From NCBI RefSeq assembly GCF_002155695.1, contig NZ_MUYJ01000017.1, positions 1-35,650 of the forward strand: 35,650 nt of DNA. Reading direction: 5' to 3'. Positions within the stretch are counted from its first letter, which is position 1; every line of letters starts with the position of its first letter. Below, piece by piece: positions 1 through 8,796 of this stretch. The stretch comes from Erythrobacter tepidarius (GTDB lineage: Bacteria > Pseudomonadota > Alphaproteobacteria > Sphingomonadales > Sphingomonadaceae). Below the pieces are notes generated by a model, which saw only the letters and a list, made by a program, of their open reading frames with translations, did no database searches and was not told the origin of the DNA. Both the position numbers and the translations under genes were made by a program.

Positions 1-371
1 TATGCTGGCGGGCGAGGCGCGGCGTAGCGCCAGCGACAGGGCCGATTTTTTGGGAAGCCACCCCCGTCTGAGGGAAGCCACCGGCTGCCGGAGGGCACAG
101 GAAAACCGCGTGATTTCTGCTGGATAGCCGCAAGTCCGGGCGAGCTGCCGGGTGGCTTCTTACTGGATTCCGGAATCCACCCGGAGTCCACAGGCAATCC
201 ACCGTGGAGTCCACCGTGGAATCCACCCTCCCGTTCGCCCATTCGAGCACGCTGGCCATCGGCCGCATGCGCATCGAGGCTTCGCCCGCTGAGCCAGCCT
301 GGCCAATCAGCGGCCACCCGCGCGGGTGCGCCCCTCCCGCGTTCCTGACCCTTTATCGTTCCTTTCTGCCC
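1..371. other. Non-coding leader left of the prophage genes
   Basis: I see no convincing gene in this stretch. A GTG at 204 opens a frame into the ParB-like gene, but its first 56 codons lie in repeats and do not look like protein. Near the left edge, GCTGGCG (4-10) pairs with CGCCAGC (28-34) and a T6 run follows at 46-51. This could be a weak terminator for a gene to the left, although the T-run is about 11 bases from the stem. The rest carries short repeats, described separately. Confidence 0.5.
52..227. repeat. Short iterated repeats, core GGA(A/G)(T/G)CCACC
   Basis: GGGAAGCCACC occurs at 52-62 and 72-82, and its inverse (AGAAGCCACC on the minus strand) at 151-160. A denser array follows: GGAATCCACC at 172-181, GGAGTCCAC at 183-191, GCAATCCACC at 194-203, then two head-to-tail 12-mers GTGGAGTCCACC (204-215) and GTGGAATCCACC (216-227). 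The GTGGA-x-TCCAC core is a palindrome, so each unit could bind a dimer. Position directly before the phage early/packaging genes suggests an operator, replication or packaging site. The function is inference. Confidence 0.5.
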
Positions 372-824
372 ATGACCCTTGCCTTTGCCCCCGACCGCAT
401 CGAGACGTGGCCGCTCGAGCGCCTCAGGCCCTATGCCCAGAACGCGAAGCAGCATGGGCCCGATCAGGTGGCGCGGATCGCTGCCAGCATGGCCGCGTTC
501 GGCTGGACCGTGCCGTGCCTGGTTGCCGAGGACGGCGAGTTGATCGCCGGGCACGGGCGGGTGCTCGCCGCGATGGAGCTGGGGCTGACCGAGGCTCCGG
601 TGATCGTGCTGGCGCATCTGACCGAGGCCCAGCGCCGCGCCTACCGCATCGCCGACAACCGGCTGACCGAACTCGGCACCTGGGACGAGGCGCTGCTGGC
701 GGGCGAACTGAGGCACCTGCTGGCCGAGGACTTCGATCTGGGGCTCACCGGCTTTGCCGATGGCGAACTCGACCGGCTGCTGGCGCTCGATCCCGAAGCG
801 GGCGATGAGGATGGCGGCGCTTAG
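372..824 (+). CDS. ParB-like N-terminal domain protein (phage)
   Basis: This 150-residue protein matches the ParB/Srx-type nuclease fold. It has an early 'LERLRPYAQNAKQHG' segment, a central 'LIAGHGRVLAAMELG' segment matching the family GHxR-type motif, and a late 'RAYRIADNRLTELGTWD' stretch. In phages such proteins are nearly always encoded next to a DNA methyltransferase, as here (the GTG start of the next gene is 9 bases downstream). I chose the ATG at 372 because the frame upstream (GTG at 204) runs through non-coding repeats and family similarity begins right after residue 1. The exact role is unknown: DNA binding or nuclease activity tied to phage DNA modification is the usual proposal. 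Confidence 0.85.
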   Translation: MTLAFAPDRIETWPLERLRPYAQNAKQHGPDQVARIAASMAAFGWTVPCLVAEDGELIAGHGRVLAAMELGLTEAPVIVLAHLTEAQRRAYRIADNRLTELGTWDEALLAGELRHLLAEDFDLGLTGFADGELDRLLALDPEAGDEDGGA

Positions 825-833
825 GTTCCGCCG

Positions 834-1751
834 GTGACCATCCCCGAGCCGCCGCGCAACCCGGCCTCGCGCAGGGGCGACCTGTGGATCCTCGGGCACC
901 ACCGGTTGCTCTGCGGTGACAGCACCAACCATGAGGACGTCCGCCGCCTGATGAACGGCGAGCGGGCGATCCTGTTCGCCACCGATCCGCCCTATCTGGT
1001 CGATTACGACGGCACCAACCATCCCACGCAGAACAAGGACTGGAGCCGGTCCTATGGCGTCACCTGGGACGACAGTGCGCAGGGCGCCGAACTCTACGAC
1101 GGCTTCATCGCCGCCGCCATTGCCGAGGCGATCGCCGAGGATGCCGCCTGGTATTGCTGGCATGCCTCGCGCCGCCAGGCGATGCTGGAAGCATGCTGGG
1201 AGAAGGCCGGCGCCTTCGTTCACCAGCAGATCGTCTGGGTCAAGGACCGCGGGGTGCTCACCCGCTCGCATTACCTGTGGAAGCACGAGCCCTGCTTCAT
1301 GGGCTGGCGCCGTCCGCACCGCCCGCCCAAGGTGGCCGAGGAGACGCTGCCCTCGACCTGGGAGATGGCCGTGCCCGCCGGTGAGGAGCGGCCCGATCAT
1401 CCCACGCCCAAGCCGGTGGATGCCTTCGCCATCCCGATGCGCCAGCATGTGGCGCGCGGCGGCCTGTGCTACGAGCCGTTCTGCGGCTCGGGCACGCAGA
1501 TCATCGCCGGCGAGGAGAACGGCCGGCGCGTTCATGCCATGGAGATCAGCCCGGCCTATGTCGATGTGGCGGTCGAGCGCTGGCAGGCCGCCACGGGCCG
1601 CGCCGCCATCCTTGAGGGCGACGGCCGCACCTTCGCGCAGGTGAAGGCCGAGCGGCTGAAGGGCGCGCAGCCGCCTCCCGCGGACGGCACCGAGGCCGAA
1701 GCTGGCGAGGCAGTGTCCGAAGCGAGACCCAGGCGCAGGCGGGCGCGGTAG
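834..1751 (+). CDS. DNA adenine-type methyltransferase (N-6/N-4, phage)
   Basis: This 305-residue SAM-dependent DNA methyltransferase has the catalytic DPPY at residues 51-54 and the SAM-binding FCGSG at 216-220. That order (catalytic motif first) is typical of the beta class of amino methyltransferases. It would methylate adenine N6 or cytosine N4 in phage or host DNA, to block restriction or mark DNA for packaging. The start is a GTG at 834, nine bases after the ParB-like stop, and no in-frame ATG gives a better start. The C-terminal 30 residues are low-complexity Ala/Arg/Glu. No restriction endonuclease partner is visible, so it is probably an orphan phage enzyme. Target sequence cannot be read from the protein. 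Confidence 0.92.
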   Translation: MTIPEPPRNPASRRGDLWILGHHRLLCGDSTNHEDVRRLMNGERAILFATDPPYLVDYDGTNHPTQNKDWSRSYGVTWDDSAQGAELYDGFIAAAIAEAIAEDAAWYCWHASRRQAMLEACWEKAGAFVHQQIVWVKDRGVLTRSHYLWKHEPCFMGWRRPHRPPKVAEETLPSTWEMAVPAGEERPDHPTPKPVDAFAIPMRQHVARGGLCYEPFCGSGTQIIAGEENGRRVHAMEISPAYVDVAVERWQAATGRAAILEGDGRTFAQVKAERLKGAQPPPADGTEAEAGEAVSEARPRRRRAR

Positions 1752-1755
1752 GGCC

Positions 1756-2196
1756 ATGTGGACCGTCCGGGAGATGTGCGAGGCCTGCGGGCTGGGCACG
1801 TGGCAGTTGGGCCAGTGGATCACGCGGGGCCATTATCGGCCGTCACAGGCGGTCAGGCCGGGCCAGCGGCGGCTGTTCGACTGGTGCGATCTGGCCTGTC
1901 TTGCCGTGATGGCCGAGCTGTGTGCCCTGTCGCTGGAGCCGCATGAGGCAGGGCGTCTGGTCGCCGAGCTGCGCGGCCTGCTGGAGCAGCGCGGTTGTGT
2001 GCACCAAGACATGGCGCTGTTCCTCGTCCTGGCACGATGGGATGAGAGCAGCGACTTCGCCGAGACGGTCTGGCTGAGTGATGACGCTGGTCTGCCCGCC
2101 ATCGTGTGCCGCCGTCCGAAGACCTGCCTGATCGTCGACGTGGCCGGTGCATATCGGGCCGCGCTGGCGCGGATCGGGCAGAGAGAGCGGCCATGA
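1756..2196 (+). CDS. MerR-like helix-turn-helix phage protein
   Basis: This 146-residue protein opens with 'MWTVREMCEACGLGTWQLGQWITRG', the pattern of a winged helix-turn-helix of the MerR type, followed by an 'RLFDWCDLACLAVMAEL' helix. There is no effector domain of the classical metal or drug MerR regulators, so a phage DNA-binding or packaging-accessory role is more likely than metal sensing. It starts four bases after the methyltransferase stop. Its TGA overlaps the next gene's ATG (ATGA), so the genes are translationally coupled. The specific function is not recognised. Confidence 0.7.
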   Translation: MWTVREMCEACGLGTWQLGQWITRGHYRPSQAVRPGQRRLFDWCDLACLAVMAELCALSLEPHEAGRLVAELRGLLEQRGCVHQDMALFLVLARWDESSDFAETVWLSDDAGLPAIVCRRPKTCLIVDVAGAYRAALARIGQRERP

Positions 2197-2441
2197 AGCA
2201 GTCCCGCGTGATGTCGCTGATGGAGTCGCTGGCCAATGTGGTGGTGGGTTATGGCGTGGCGGTGGTGACGCAGCTTGTGGTCTTCCCGCTGTTCGGCCTG
2301 CACACGACGCTTGCTGCCAACCTGATGATGGGCGCGGTGTTCACGCTGGTGAGCGTGGTGCGCTCCTATGGGCTGCGGCGGCTGTTCGAGCATCTGCGCG
2401 CGCGCCAGGCGCTGACGGGAGGTGACCAGGTCGGACCATGA
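2193..2441 (+). CDS. Small membrane protein, DUF7220 family
   Basis: This 82-residue protein starts at the ATG that overlaps the previous stop. It carries two hydrophobic segments (about residues 12-32 and 38-54) and ends in a basic tail containing 'RLFEHLRARQ'. The 'SRVMSLMESLANVVVGY' opening is typical of the DUF7220 family, often found just upstream of terminase genes in alphaproteobacterial prophages. No biochemical role is known. Its 3' end overlaps the next ATG at 2438, so it belongs to the same transcript. Confidence 0.8.
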   Translation: MKQSRVMSLMESLANVVVGYGVAVVTQLVVFPLFGLHTTLAANLMMGAVFTLVSVVRSYGLRRLFEHLRARQALTGGDQVGP

Positions 2442-3055
2442 CGAAGGGCATGAGCGAGCGGCAATATGCGGCCCATGCCGGTATCTCGCGCGGCGCGGTG
2501 CAGAAGGCGCGCGCGGCCGGGCGGCTGGTGCTGCATGCCGACGGCTCGATCGATGCCGCCGCGTCTGATGCCAGGCGCAGCCAGTTCACCGATCCTGCCA
2601 AATCGCGGCGCGCGGCCAGTTCCTCGAGAGGGACCGAGGGCGCCAGGCCAGTGCCCGAGGCGGCCGTGGCGGCGGTGGGCGAGACCCTGCGCGAACAGGG
2701 GCTGGCCAGCACCAGCGGCTCGGGGGGCACGACCTTCCTGCAGGCCCGGACCGCGAACGAGGTGCTGAAAGCACAGGAGCGCCGCCTGCGGTTGCAGAAG
2801 CTCAAGGGCGAGCTGGTCGAGCGCGACCGGGCCGCGGCGCTGGTGTTCCGCATGGCGCGCGAAGAGCGCGAGGCGTGGATCACCTGGCCGGCGCGGGTGG
2901 CGGCGCTGATGGCGTCGGAGCTTTCGGCCTCATGCAGCGAGGCGGCAGGCCGCGAAGTGATCGTGGAGGTGGCGGCGATGCAGAAGATCCTGGAGGACCA
3001 TGTCCGCAGCCACCTCGAGGAGCTCGCCGCACCGCGCGCGCCCGACTTCACCTGA
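2438..3055 (+). CDS. Terminase small subunit-like protein (TerS)
   Basis: This 205-residue protein begins with a short helix-turn-helix ('SERQYAAHAGISRGAVQKARAAGRL') and has a long charged helical middle ('LKAQERRLRLQKLKGELVERD'). That layout is common to the small subunits that bind phage DNA and load the large terminase. It lies directly upstream of, and overlaps by 56 bases, the GpA-type large subunit. Homologues are often labelled only 'elements of external origin', so the TerS call rests on architecture and position. Confidence 0.75.
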   Translation: MTKGMSERQYAAHAGISRGAVQKARAAGRLVLHADGSIDAAASDARRSQFTDPAKSRRAASSSRGTEGARPVPEAAVAAVGETLREQGLASTSGSGGTTFLQARTANEVLKAQERRLRLQKLKGELVERDRAAALVFRMAREEREAWITWPARVAALMASELSASCSEAAGREVIVEVAAMQKILEDHVRSHLEELAAPRAPDFT

Positions 3056-5009
3056 GGCTTCGGGCGGGAACGAGGACTTTCCCGGCGCCGGGGCGCTTCG
3101 GCGTGCCTGGGCGCGGGGACTGGCGCCCGATGCGCGGCTGAGTGTCTCGCAATGGGCCGACCGCCACCGGGTGCTCTCGGGCCGCGCCTCAGCCGAACCG
3201 GGCCGCTACCGCACGGCGCGCACGCCCTACATGCGCGAGATCATGGACCGGCTGAGCCCGCACGATCCGGCGCAGCGGGTGGTGTTCATGAAGGCCGCAC
3301 AGGTGGGCGCGACCGAGGCCGGCAACAACTGGATCGGCTATGTCATCCACCAGGCGCCGGGGCCGATGCTGGCGGTCCAGCCCACGGTGGAACTGGCCAA
3401 GCGCAACTCGCGGCAGCGGATCGAGCCGCTGATCGCCGAGAGTCCGCCCTTGCGGGAGCGGGTCAGACCCGCCCGATCCCGCGATGCCGGCAACACCATG
3501 CTGTCGAAGGAGTTCGCCGGCGGCATCCTGATCATGACCGGGGCCAACTCGGCCGTCGGCCTGCGCTCGACCCCGGCGCGCTATATCTTCCTCGACGAGG
3601 TCGATGCCTATCCCGCCTCGGCCGACGAGGAGGGCGACCCGGTGAGCCTCGCCGAGGCGCGCTCGCTGACCTTCGCGCACCGGCGCAAGGTGCTGCTGGT
3701 CTCGACGCCGACGATCCGCGGTGTGAGCCGCATCGAGCGCGAGTTCGAGAGCAGCGACCAGCGGCGCTACTTCGTGCCGTGCCCTCATTGCGGGGCGATG
3801 CAATGGCTCAAGTTTGAGCGGCTGCGCTGGAGCAAGGGCAAGCCGGAGACGGCAGAGTATCATTGCGAGGCCTGCGAGGCGCCGATCGGTGAGCACCACA
3901 AGACGGCGATGCTGGAAGCAGGCGAGTGGCGGGCGACGGCGGAAGCTGCCGATCCGGCCACGGTCGGCTATCACATCTCGGCGCTCTATTCGCCGGTGGG
4001 CTGGATGAGCTGGGCGCGCATCGCCCGGGCGCACGAGGCGGCCCAAGGCTCGGACGAGGCCATGCGCGCCTTCGTCAACACGGTGCTGGGCGAGAGCTGG
4101 GTCGAGACCGGCGACGCGCCCGACTGGCAGCGGCTCTACGATCGGCGCGAGCCGTGGACGCCGGGCACGGTGCCGGCGGGCGGGCTGTTCATCACCGCCG
4201 GGGCCGACGTGCAGAAGGACCGCATCGAGGTCGATGTCTGGGCCTGGGGGCGCGGGCTGGAAAGCTGGCTCGTCGATCACCTGGTGATCGAGGGCGGGCC
4301 GGACCGGCAGGATGCCTGGGCGCAGCTCTCTGCCCTGCTCGACCGCAGCTGGCGACACGCAGGTGGTGCACACTTGCGGATCGCGCGCCTCGCCATCGAC
4401 ACCGGCTACGAGACCCAGGCGGTCCATGCCTGGGCGCGCAGCGTAGGCTTTGCCCAGGTTGCACCGATCAAGGGCGTGGAGGGGTTCAACCGGTCAAGCC
4501 CGGTCTCGGGTCCGACCTATGTGGACGTGACCGAGAGCGGCAGAAGGCTGCGCCGCGGCGCGCGGCTGTGGACCGTGGCGGTCTCGACCTTCAAGACCGA
4601 GACCTACCGCTTCCTGCGCCTTGCGAGGCCGACGGATGAAGAGATTGCCGCGGGTGCAGCGTTCCCGCCCGGCACGATACATCTGCCGCAATGGATCGAG
4701 AGCGAGTGGCTGCGCCAGCTCACCGCCGAACAGCTGGTAACGGTGCGCAACCGCAGAGGATTTGCGCGGCTTGAGTGGCAGAAAATGCGCGAGCGCAACG
4801 AGGCGCTCGACTGCCGGGTCTATGCCAGAGCGGCGGCCTGGATCGCGGGCGCTGATCGCTGGGGCGAGGACAAGTGGCGCGATCTCGAGGCGCAGCTTCA
4901 GGTGGCGCCCGGCGCAAGCGATCCTGCCGGGCAGATCCATCGGCCGGGACGGGCGCCTGAAGGCAAGCGCCGCTCCGACTGGCTCGGGCGAAGAGAAGGG
5001 TGGTTGTGA
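3000..5009 (+). CDS. Phage terminase large subunit, GpA family
   Basis: This 669-residue packaging motor and nuclease belongs to the lambda GpA family. Visible parts are a diverged Walker A segment 'KAAQVGATE' (98-106), Walker B 'YIFLDEVD' (195-202), a zinc-ribbon with Cys pairs at 261/264 and 289/292, and a C-terminal nuclease region beginning near 'GADVQKDRIEV'. The protein translocates DNA into the prohead and cuts it. GpA terminases usually make cohesive ends, so cos-type packaging is expected. The start at 3000 overlaps TerS by 56 bases. A later start near residue 21 is possible because the first 20 residues are not family-like. Confidence 0.95.
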   Translation: MSAATSRSSPHRARPTSPEASGGNEDFPGAGALRRAWARGLAPDARLSVSQWADRHRVLSGRASAEPGRYRTARTPYMREIMDRLSPHDPAQRVVFMKAAQVGATEAGNNWIGYVIHQAPGPMLAVQPTVELAKRNSRQRIEPLIAESPPLRERVRPARSRDAGNTMLSKEFAGGILIMTGANSAVGLRSTPARYIFLDEVDAYPASADEEGDPVSLAEARSLTFAHRRKVLLVSTPTIRGVSRIEREFESSDQRRYFVPCPHCGAMQWLKFERLRWSKGKPETAEYHCEACEAPIGEHHKTAMLEAGEWRATAEAADPATVGYHISALYSPVGWMSWARIARAHEAAQGSDEAMRAFVNTVLGESWVETGDAPDWQRLYDRREPWTPGTVPAGGLFITAGADVQKDRIEVDVWAWGRGLESWLVDHLVIEGGPDRQDAWAQLSALLDRSWRHAGGAHLRIARLAIDTGYETQAVHAWARSVGFAQVAPIKGVEGFNRSSPVSGPTYVDVTESGRRLRRGARLWTVAVSTFKTETYRFLRLARPTDEEIAAGAAFPPGTIHLPQWIESEWLRQLTAEQLVTVRNRRGFARLEWQKMRERNEALDCRVYARAAAWIAGADRWGEDKWRDLEAQLQVAPGASDPAGQIHRPGRAPEGKRRSDWLGRREGWL

Positions 5010-5010
5010 G

Positions 5011-5220
5011 ATGAGCGCGTGGAGCGAGACGGAACTGGCGGCCCTGCGCCGCGCCTACGCCAGCGGCACGACCCGCGTGAGCTATGACGGCAGAACCGTC
5101 GAATACGGCTCGGCCGCCGATCTGCTGGCGCGGATCCGCACGCTCGAGCAGGCGCTCGCCAGCGCCTCGCGGCCGTTGCCGCTTGCCGGCCTTGCCGGGT
5201 TCTCGCGCGGGGATCGCTGA
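5011..5220 (+). CDS. gpW-like head-tail joining protein
   Basis: This 69-residue protein contains the recognisable core 'ELAALRRAYASGTTRVSYDGR' followed by 'SAADLLARIRTLEQAL', the alpha-beta-alpha pattern of the gpW family. In lambda, gpW sits in the portal vertex after DNA packaging and receives the tail connector. The start ATG is one base after the terminase stop. The stop TGA shares its A with the portal ATG at 5220. Position between terminase and portal agrees with the call. Confidence 0.88.
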   Translation: MSAWSETELAALRRAYASGTTRVSYDGRTVEYGSAADLLARIRTLEQALASASRPLPLAGLAGFSRGDR

Positions 5221-6713
5221 TGGCGCTGGGCTGGTTCGACCGGGCGCTGGGCTGGATCGCGCCGCGCATGGCCGCGCGCCGGGTGCTGGCGCGCGAGGCC
5301 TTCGCGAGCCTTGCGCGCGGCTATGACGGGGCGGCGCGCGGGCGGCGCACCGAGGGCTGGCGCGCGACCGGCAGTTCGGCCGATGCCGAGATCGGCGCGG
5401 CCGGGCCGCTCCTGCGCGACCGCATGCGCGATCTGGTGCGCAACAATCCCCATGCCGCCAAGGCGGTGGCGGTGCTGGTCAACAATATCGTAGGCGCGGG
5501 CATCATGCCGCGCTCTGCGAGCGGCGATGCGGCCCTCGACCGCCGGGTCGATGCCCTGTTCGAGCGCTGGTCGGCCGAGTGCGACGCCGATGGCCAGCTC
5601 GACTTCTACGGCCTGCAGACGCTGGTCTGCCGCGAGATGGTCGAGGCCGGCGAGGTGCTGGTGCGGCGCCGTCCGCGCCGCGCCGGGGATGGTCTGGCCG
5701 TGCCGCTGCAGCTGCAGATGATCGAGGCCGACCTGCTCGATGGCTCCCGCCATGGCGCTTCCGGCGCGGGGCGGATCGTCCAGGGGGTCGAGTTCGATGC
5801 GCTGGGGCGCCGCCGGGCCTACTGGCTCCATGCCGAGCATCCCGGCGACGGCGGGCCTCTGGCCACGCTGCGGCAGGGCAGCCGTCCGGTGCCGGCCGAA
5901 GACATCGCCCATGTCTACGAGAAGCAGCGCACGCAGGTGCGCGGCGTGCCCTGGGGCGCGCCGGTGATCCGGGTCCTGCGCGATCTCGACGACTACGAGG
6001 TCGCCGAGATCGTGAGGAAGAAGACCGAGGCCTGCGTCACCGCGATCGTCGTCGGCGACGACGAGACGCAGCAGGGCATTGCCCCGGCGGTGGTCGATGC
6101 CGACGGCAACCGGGTCGAGCAGTTCGAGCCGGGGCTGATCGCCTATGCCCGCGGCGGCAAGGACATCCGCTTCAACCAGCCTGCCGCGACCGGCGGCTAT
6201 GCCGAGTACCGCCGCGCGAGCCTGCACACCATCGCGGCCGGGTTCCGGGTGCCCTACGAGCTGCTGACCGGGGATCTCTCCCAGGTCAACTACTCCTCGA
6301 TCCGCGCCGGCCTCGTCGAGTTCCGCCGGATGATCGATGCGGTGCAGTGGCAGCTGTTCATCCCGATGTTCTGCCTGCCCGTCTGGCGCTGGTTCACGCA
6401 AGGCGCCTGGGCGGCAGGGGCAATCCCTGTGCCCGAGGTTCCGGTCGAGTGGTCGCCGCCGCGCTTCGAGGCGGTCGATCCCTACAAGGATGCCATGGCC
6501 AACCTCATCGCCATCCGCTCGGGCACGATGACGCTGGCCGAGGCGATCGCGCGTGCCGGGCGCAATCCCGAGGCGGTGCTGGCCGAGATCGCCGCCACCA
6601 ATGCCCGGCTCGATGCGCTCGGCCTCGTGCTCGACAGCGATCCGAGGCGGGTGAGCCGCACTGGCGGGGTGCAGGGCAGCGATCCGCTCGCCACCGACAG
6701 CGAACAGGAGTGA
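5220..6713 (+). CDS. Phage portal protein, lambda family
   Basis: This 497-residue lambda gpB-type portal subunit forms the dodecameric ring through which DNA enters the capsid. Family features are 'LRDRMRDLVRNNPHAAKAVAVLVNNIVGAGI' near residue 65, 'GVEFDALGRRRAYWLH' near 190, and 'YELLTGDLSQVNYSSIRAGLVEFRRM' near 345. The length is close to the family norm. The C-terminal 'LAEAIARAGRNPEAVLAEIA' segment is also usual. The gene overlaps the gpW stop by one base and is followed six bases later by the capsid gene. Confidence 0.95.
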   Translation: MALGWFDRALGWIAPRMAARRVLAREAFASLARGYDGAARGRRTEGWRATGSSADAEIGAAGPLLRDRMRDLVRNNPHAAKAVAVLVNNIVGAGIMPRSASGDAALDRRVDALFERWSAECDADGQLDFYGLQTLVCREMVEAGEVLVRRRPRRAGDGLAVPLQLQMIEADLLDGSRHGASGAGRIVQGVEFDALGRRRAYWLHAEHPGDGGPLATLRQGSRPVPAEDIAHVYEKQRTQVRGVPWGAPVIRVLRDLDDYEVAEIVRKKTEACVTAIVVGDDETQQGIAPAVVDADGNRVEQFEPGLIAYARGGKDIRFNQPAATGGYAEYRRASLHTIAAGFRVPYELLTGDLSQVNYSSIRAGLVEFRRMIDAVQWQLFIPMFCLPVWRWFTQGAWAAGAIPVPEVPVEWSPPRFEAVDPYKDAMANLIAIRSGTMTLAEAIARAGRNPEAVLAEIAATNARLDALGLVLDSDPRRVSRTGGVQGSDPLATDSEQE

Positions 6714-6719
6714 CAGGCA

Positions 6720-8759
6720 ATGGAGACGACGATCGAGCTTCCGGCGCTGCGCCGGGCGGGCGAGCTTGCGCCCCATACCATCGACCCTGCCGCCCGCACC
6801 GTCGAGGTGGTCTGGTCGACCGGTGCACGGGTGCTGCGCCAGCGCTGGTTCGATGCGCCCTATGACGAGGAGCTGAGCCTCGATCCCGCCCATGTCCGGC
6901 TCGAGCGGCTGAATGCGGGCGCGCCGTTCCTCAAGGTGCACGAGACCGACAGCCTCGATGCGATCATCGGCTCGGTGGTGCCCGGCTCGGCGCGGATCGA
7001 GCAGGGGCGCGGGCTTGCGCTGATCCGCTTCTCCGAGCGCGCGGAGGTGGAGCCGATCTGGCGCGACATCGAGGCCGGGCACATCCGCGCGGTCTCGATC
7101 GGCTACCAGGTCCACCGTTACCAGGTGAGCCGGCCGGAGAACGGGCGCGAGCTGTGGCGCGCGATCGACTGGACCCCCTTCGAGATCTCGGCCGTGCCGG
7201 TGGGCGCCGACCCGCAGGCCGGCTTCCGCAGCAGCCCGGTCCCCCATTCCCCCTGCGTCCTCGTCCGGCGGGACGCACGCCCAAGCCCCGAAGGAGAGCT
7301 GACCATGCACGACCCCGTCCCCGATCCGTCCGCCGCCGATGCGGCCGCCAGCGCCCCGTGCGAGGAAACCCGCGCGGCTGCCAGCGCCGTCGCTTCCGAT
7401 GGCGCCCCCGCTGTTGCCCCCATTCCCACGCCGCTGCGCGAGGCCGATGCCGGCTTGCCGTCCGATGCCGAGGCGATCGCGCGCCGGGCCCGCGAGGAGG
7501 AACGCGCGCGGGTCGCCGCGATCCACGATCTGGCAAGCCGCCTCAGGCTCGAGCGCGGCTTCGCCGAGGATCTGGTCCGGCGCGGCACCCCGCTCGAGGA
7601 AGCGCGGCAGCTGATCCTCGACGAGCTTGCTGCCAAGGCCGAGGAGACCCGCAGCTTCCCCCATGTCGCGATCCCGCTCGGCGGGCGCGACGAGCGGGTC
7701 ACCCGCCGCGAGGCGGTGACCAATGCCCTGCTCCACCGCTACAGCCCGGGCCTGTTCCCGCTCGAGGATGCCGCGCGGTCCTATCGCGGCATGACGCTCA
7801 TGGAACTCGCGCGCGAGAGCCTCGAGCTGGCCGGCACCAGCACGCGCGGGCTCTCGCGCGACGAGGTGGCGACCCGCGCGCTGCATGCGACCTCGGACTT
7901 CCCCGAGATCCTCGCGGCCGTCACCAACCGCACCCTGCGCCAGGCCTATGAGGCTGCCCCGCGCACCTTCACCGCCTTCTGCCGCCAGGTGCTGGCCACT
8001 GACTTCAAGGCCATGCACCGGGTGCAACTGGGCGAGGCGCCGCAGCTTCTGGAAGTGGCCGAGAGCGGCGAGTTCAAGCGCGGCACGCTCGGGGAGAGCA
8101 AGGAGAGCTATCGCGTGAAGACCTATGGCCGGGTGGTGGCGATCACCCGTCAGGTGCTGATCAACGACGATCTCGACGCCTTCACCCGGATCCCGGCGAT
8201 GTATGGCAATGCCATCGCCCAGCTCGAAAGCGATGTCGTCTGGTCGATCATCACCTCCAACCCCGCCATGGCCGACGGGCAGGCGCTGTTCCATGCGAGC
8301 CACAGGAACCTTGCCGCCACCGGCACGGCGCTCGATGTCACGAGCCTCGGGGCGGCGCGCGCGGCCATGGCGAGGCAGACCGGGCTCGACAAGAAGACCG
8401 TGCTCAACATCCGCCCGGCCTTCCTGATCGTGCCCGCCGCGCTGGAACTCAAGGCCGAGCAGCTGCTGGCGCAGAACCTCGTGCCGGCCTCCAGCGGCAA
8501 TGTCGTGCCGGCCTCGATCCGCACGCTGGTGCCGATCGCCGAGCCGCGGCTCGATGCCGCGAGCGAGACCGCCTGGTATCTCGCCGCCTCGCCCGCCCAG
8601 ATCGACACCATCGAATATGCCTATCTCGAGGGCCAGCAGGGGGCCTACATCGAGACCCGCAACGGGTTCGATGTCGACGGGGTCGAGATCAAGTGCCGGC
8701 TCGACTTCGGCGCCAAGGCGATCGACTGGCGCGGCCTCTACAGGAACCCCGGCGCCTGA
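6720..8759 (+). CDS. Prohead protease / major capsid protein fusion
   Basis: This single 679-residue frame joins two phage functions. Residues 1-~185 are an HK97-type (U35) prohead protease, with His74 in 'KVHETD' and Ser126 in 'AVSIGYQV' as the likely catalytic pair. Residues ~190-330 are a charged, Ala/Glu-rich scaffold-like linker. From ~345 to the end is a Mu gpT-like major capsid domain containing 'GTLGESKESYRVKTYGRVV', 'ALFHASHRN' and 'LDFGAKAIDWRGLYRNPG'. Self-cleavage is expected to free the shell subunit during maturation. The arrangement is known in a family of prophages, so it is not a frameshift artefact. Confidence 0.93.
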   Translation: METTIELPALRRAGELAPHTIDPAARTVEVVWSTGARVLRQRWFDAPYDEELSLDPAHVRLERLNAGAPFLKVHETDSLDAIIGSVVPGSARIEQGRGLALIRFSERAEVEPIWRDIEAGHIRAVSIGYQVHRYQVSRPENGRELWRAIDWTPFEISAVPVGADPQAGFRSSPVPHSPCVLVRRDARPSPEGELTMHDPVPDPSAADAAASAPCEETRAAASAVASDGAPAVAPIPTPLREADAGLPSDAEAIARRAREEERARVAAIHDLASRLRLERGFAEDLVRRGTPLEEARQLILDELAAKAEETRSFPHVAIPLGGRDERVTRREAVTNALLHRYSPGLFPLEDAARSYRGMTLMELARESLELAGTSTRGLSRDEVATRALHATSDFPEILAAVTNRTLRQAYEAAPRTFTAFCRQVLATDFKAMHRVQLGEAPQLLEVAESGEFKRGTLGESKESYRVKTYGRVVAITRQVLINDDLDAFTRIPAMYGNAIAQLESDVVWSIITSNPAMADGQALFHASHRNLAATGTALDVTSLGAARAAMARQTGLDKKTVLNIRPAFLIVPAALELKAEQLLAQNLVPASSGNVVPASIRTLVPIAEPRLDAASETAWYLAASPAQIDTIEYAYLEGQQGAYIETRNGFDVDGVEIKCRLDFGAKAIDWRGLYRNPGA

Positions 8760-8796
8760 TCCGGTCCCGTCTTTGACACCTGAACCCCTACGAGAT

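Noticed and set aside
204..371. N-terminal extension of the ParB-like gene from GTG 204
   Set aside because: The extra 56 codons lie in the short palindromic repeats, and the family pattern begins at ATG 372.
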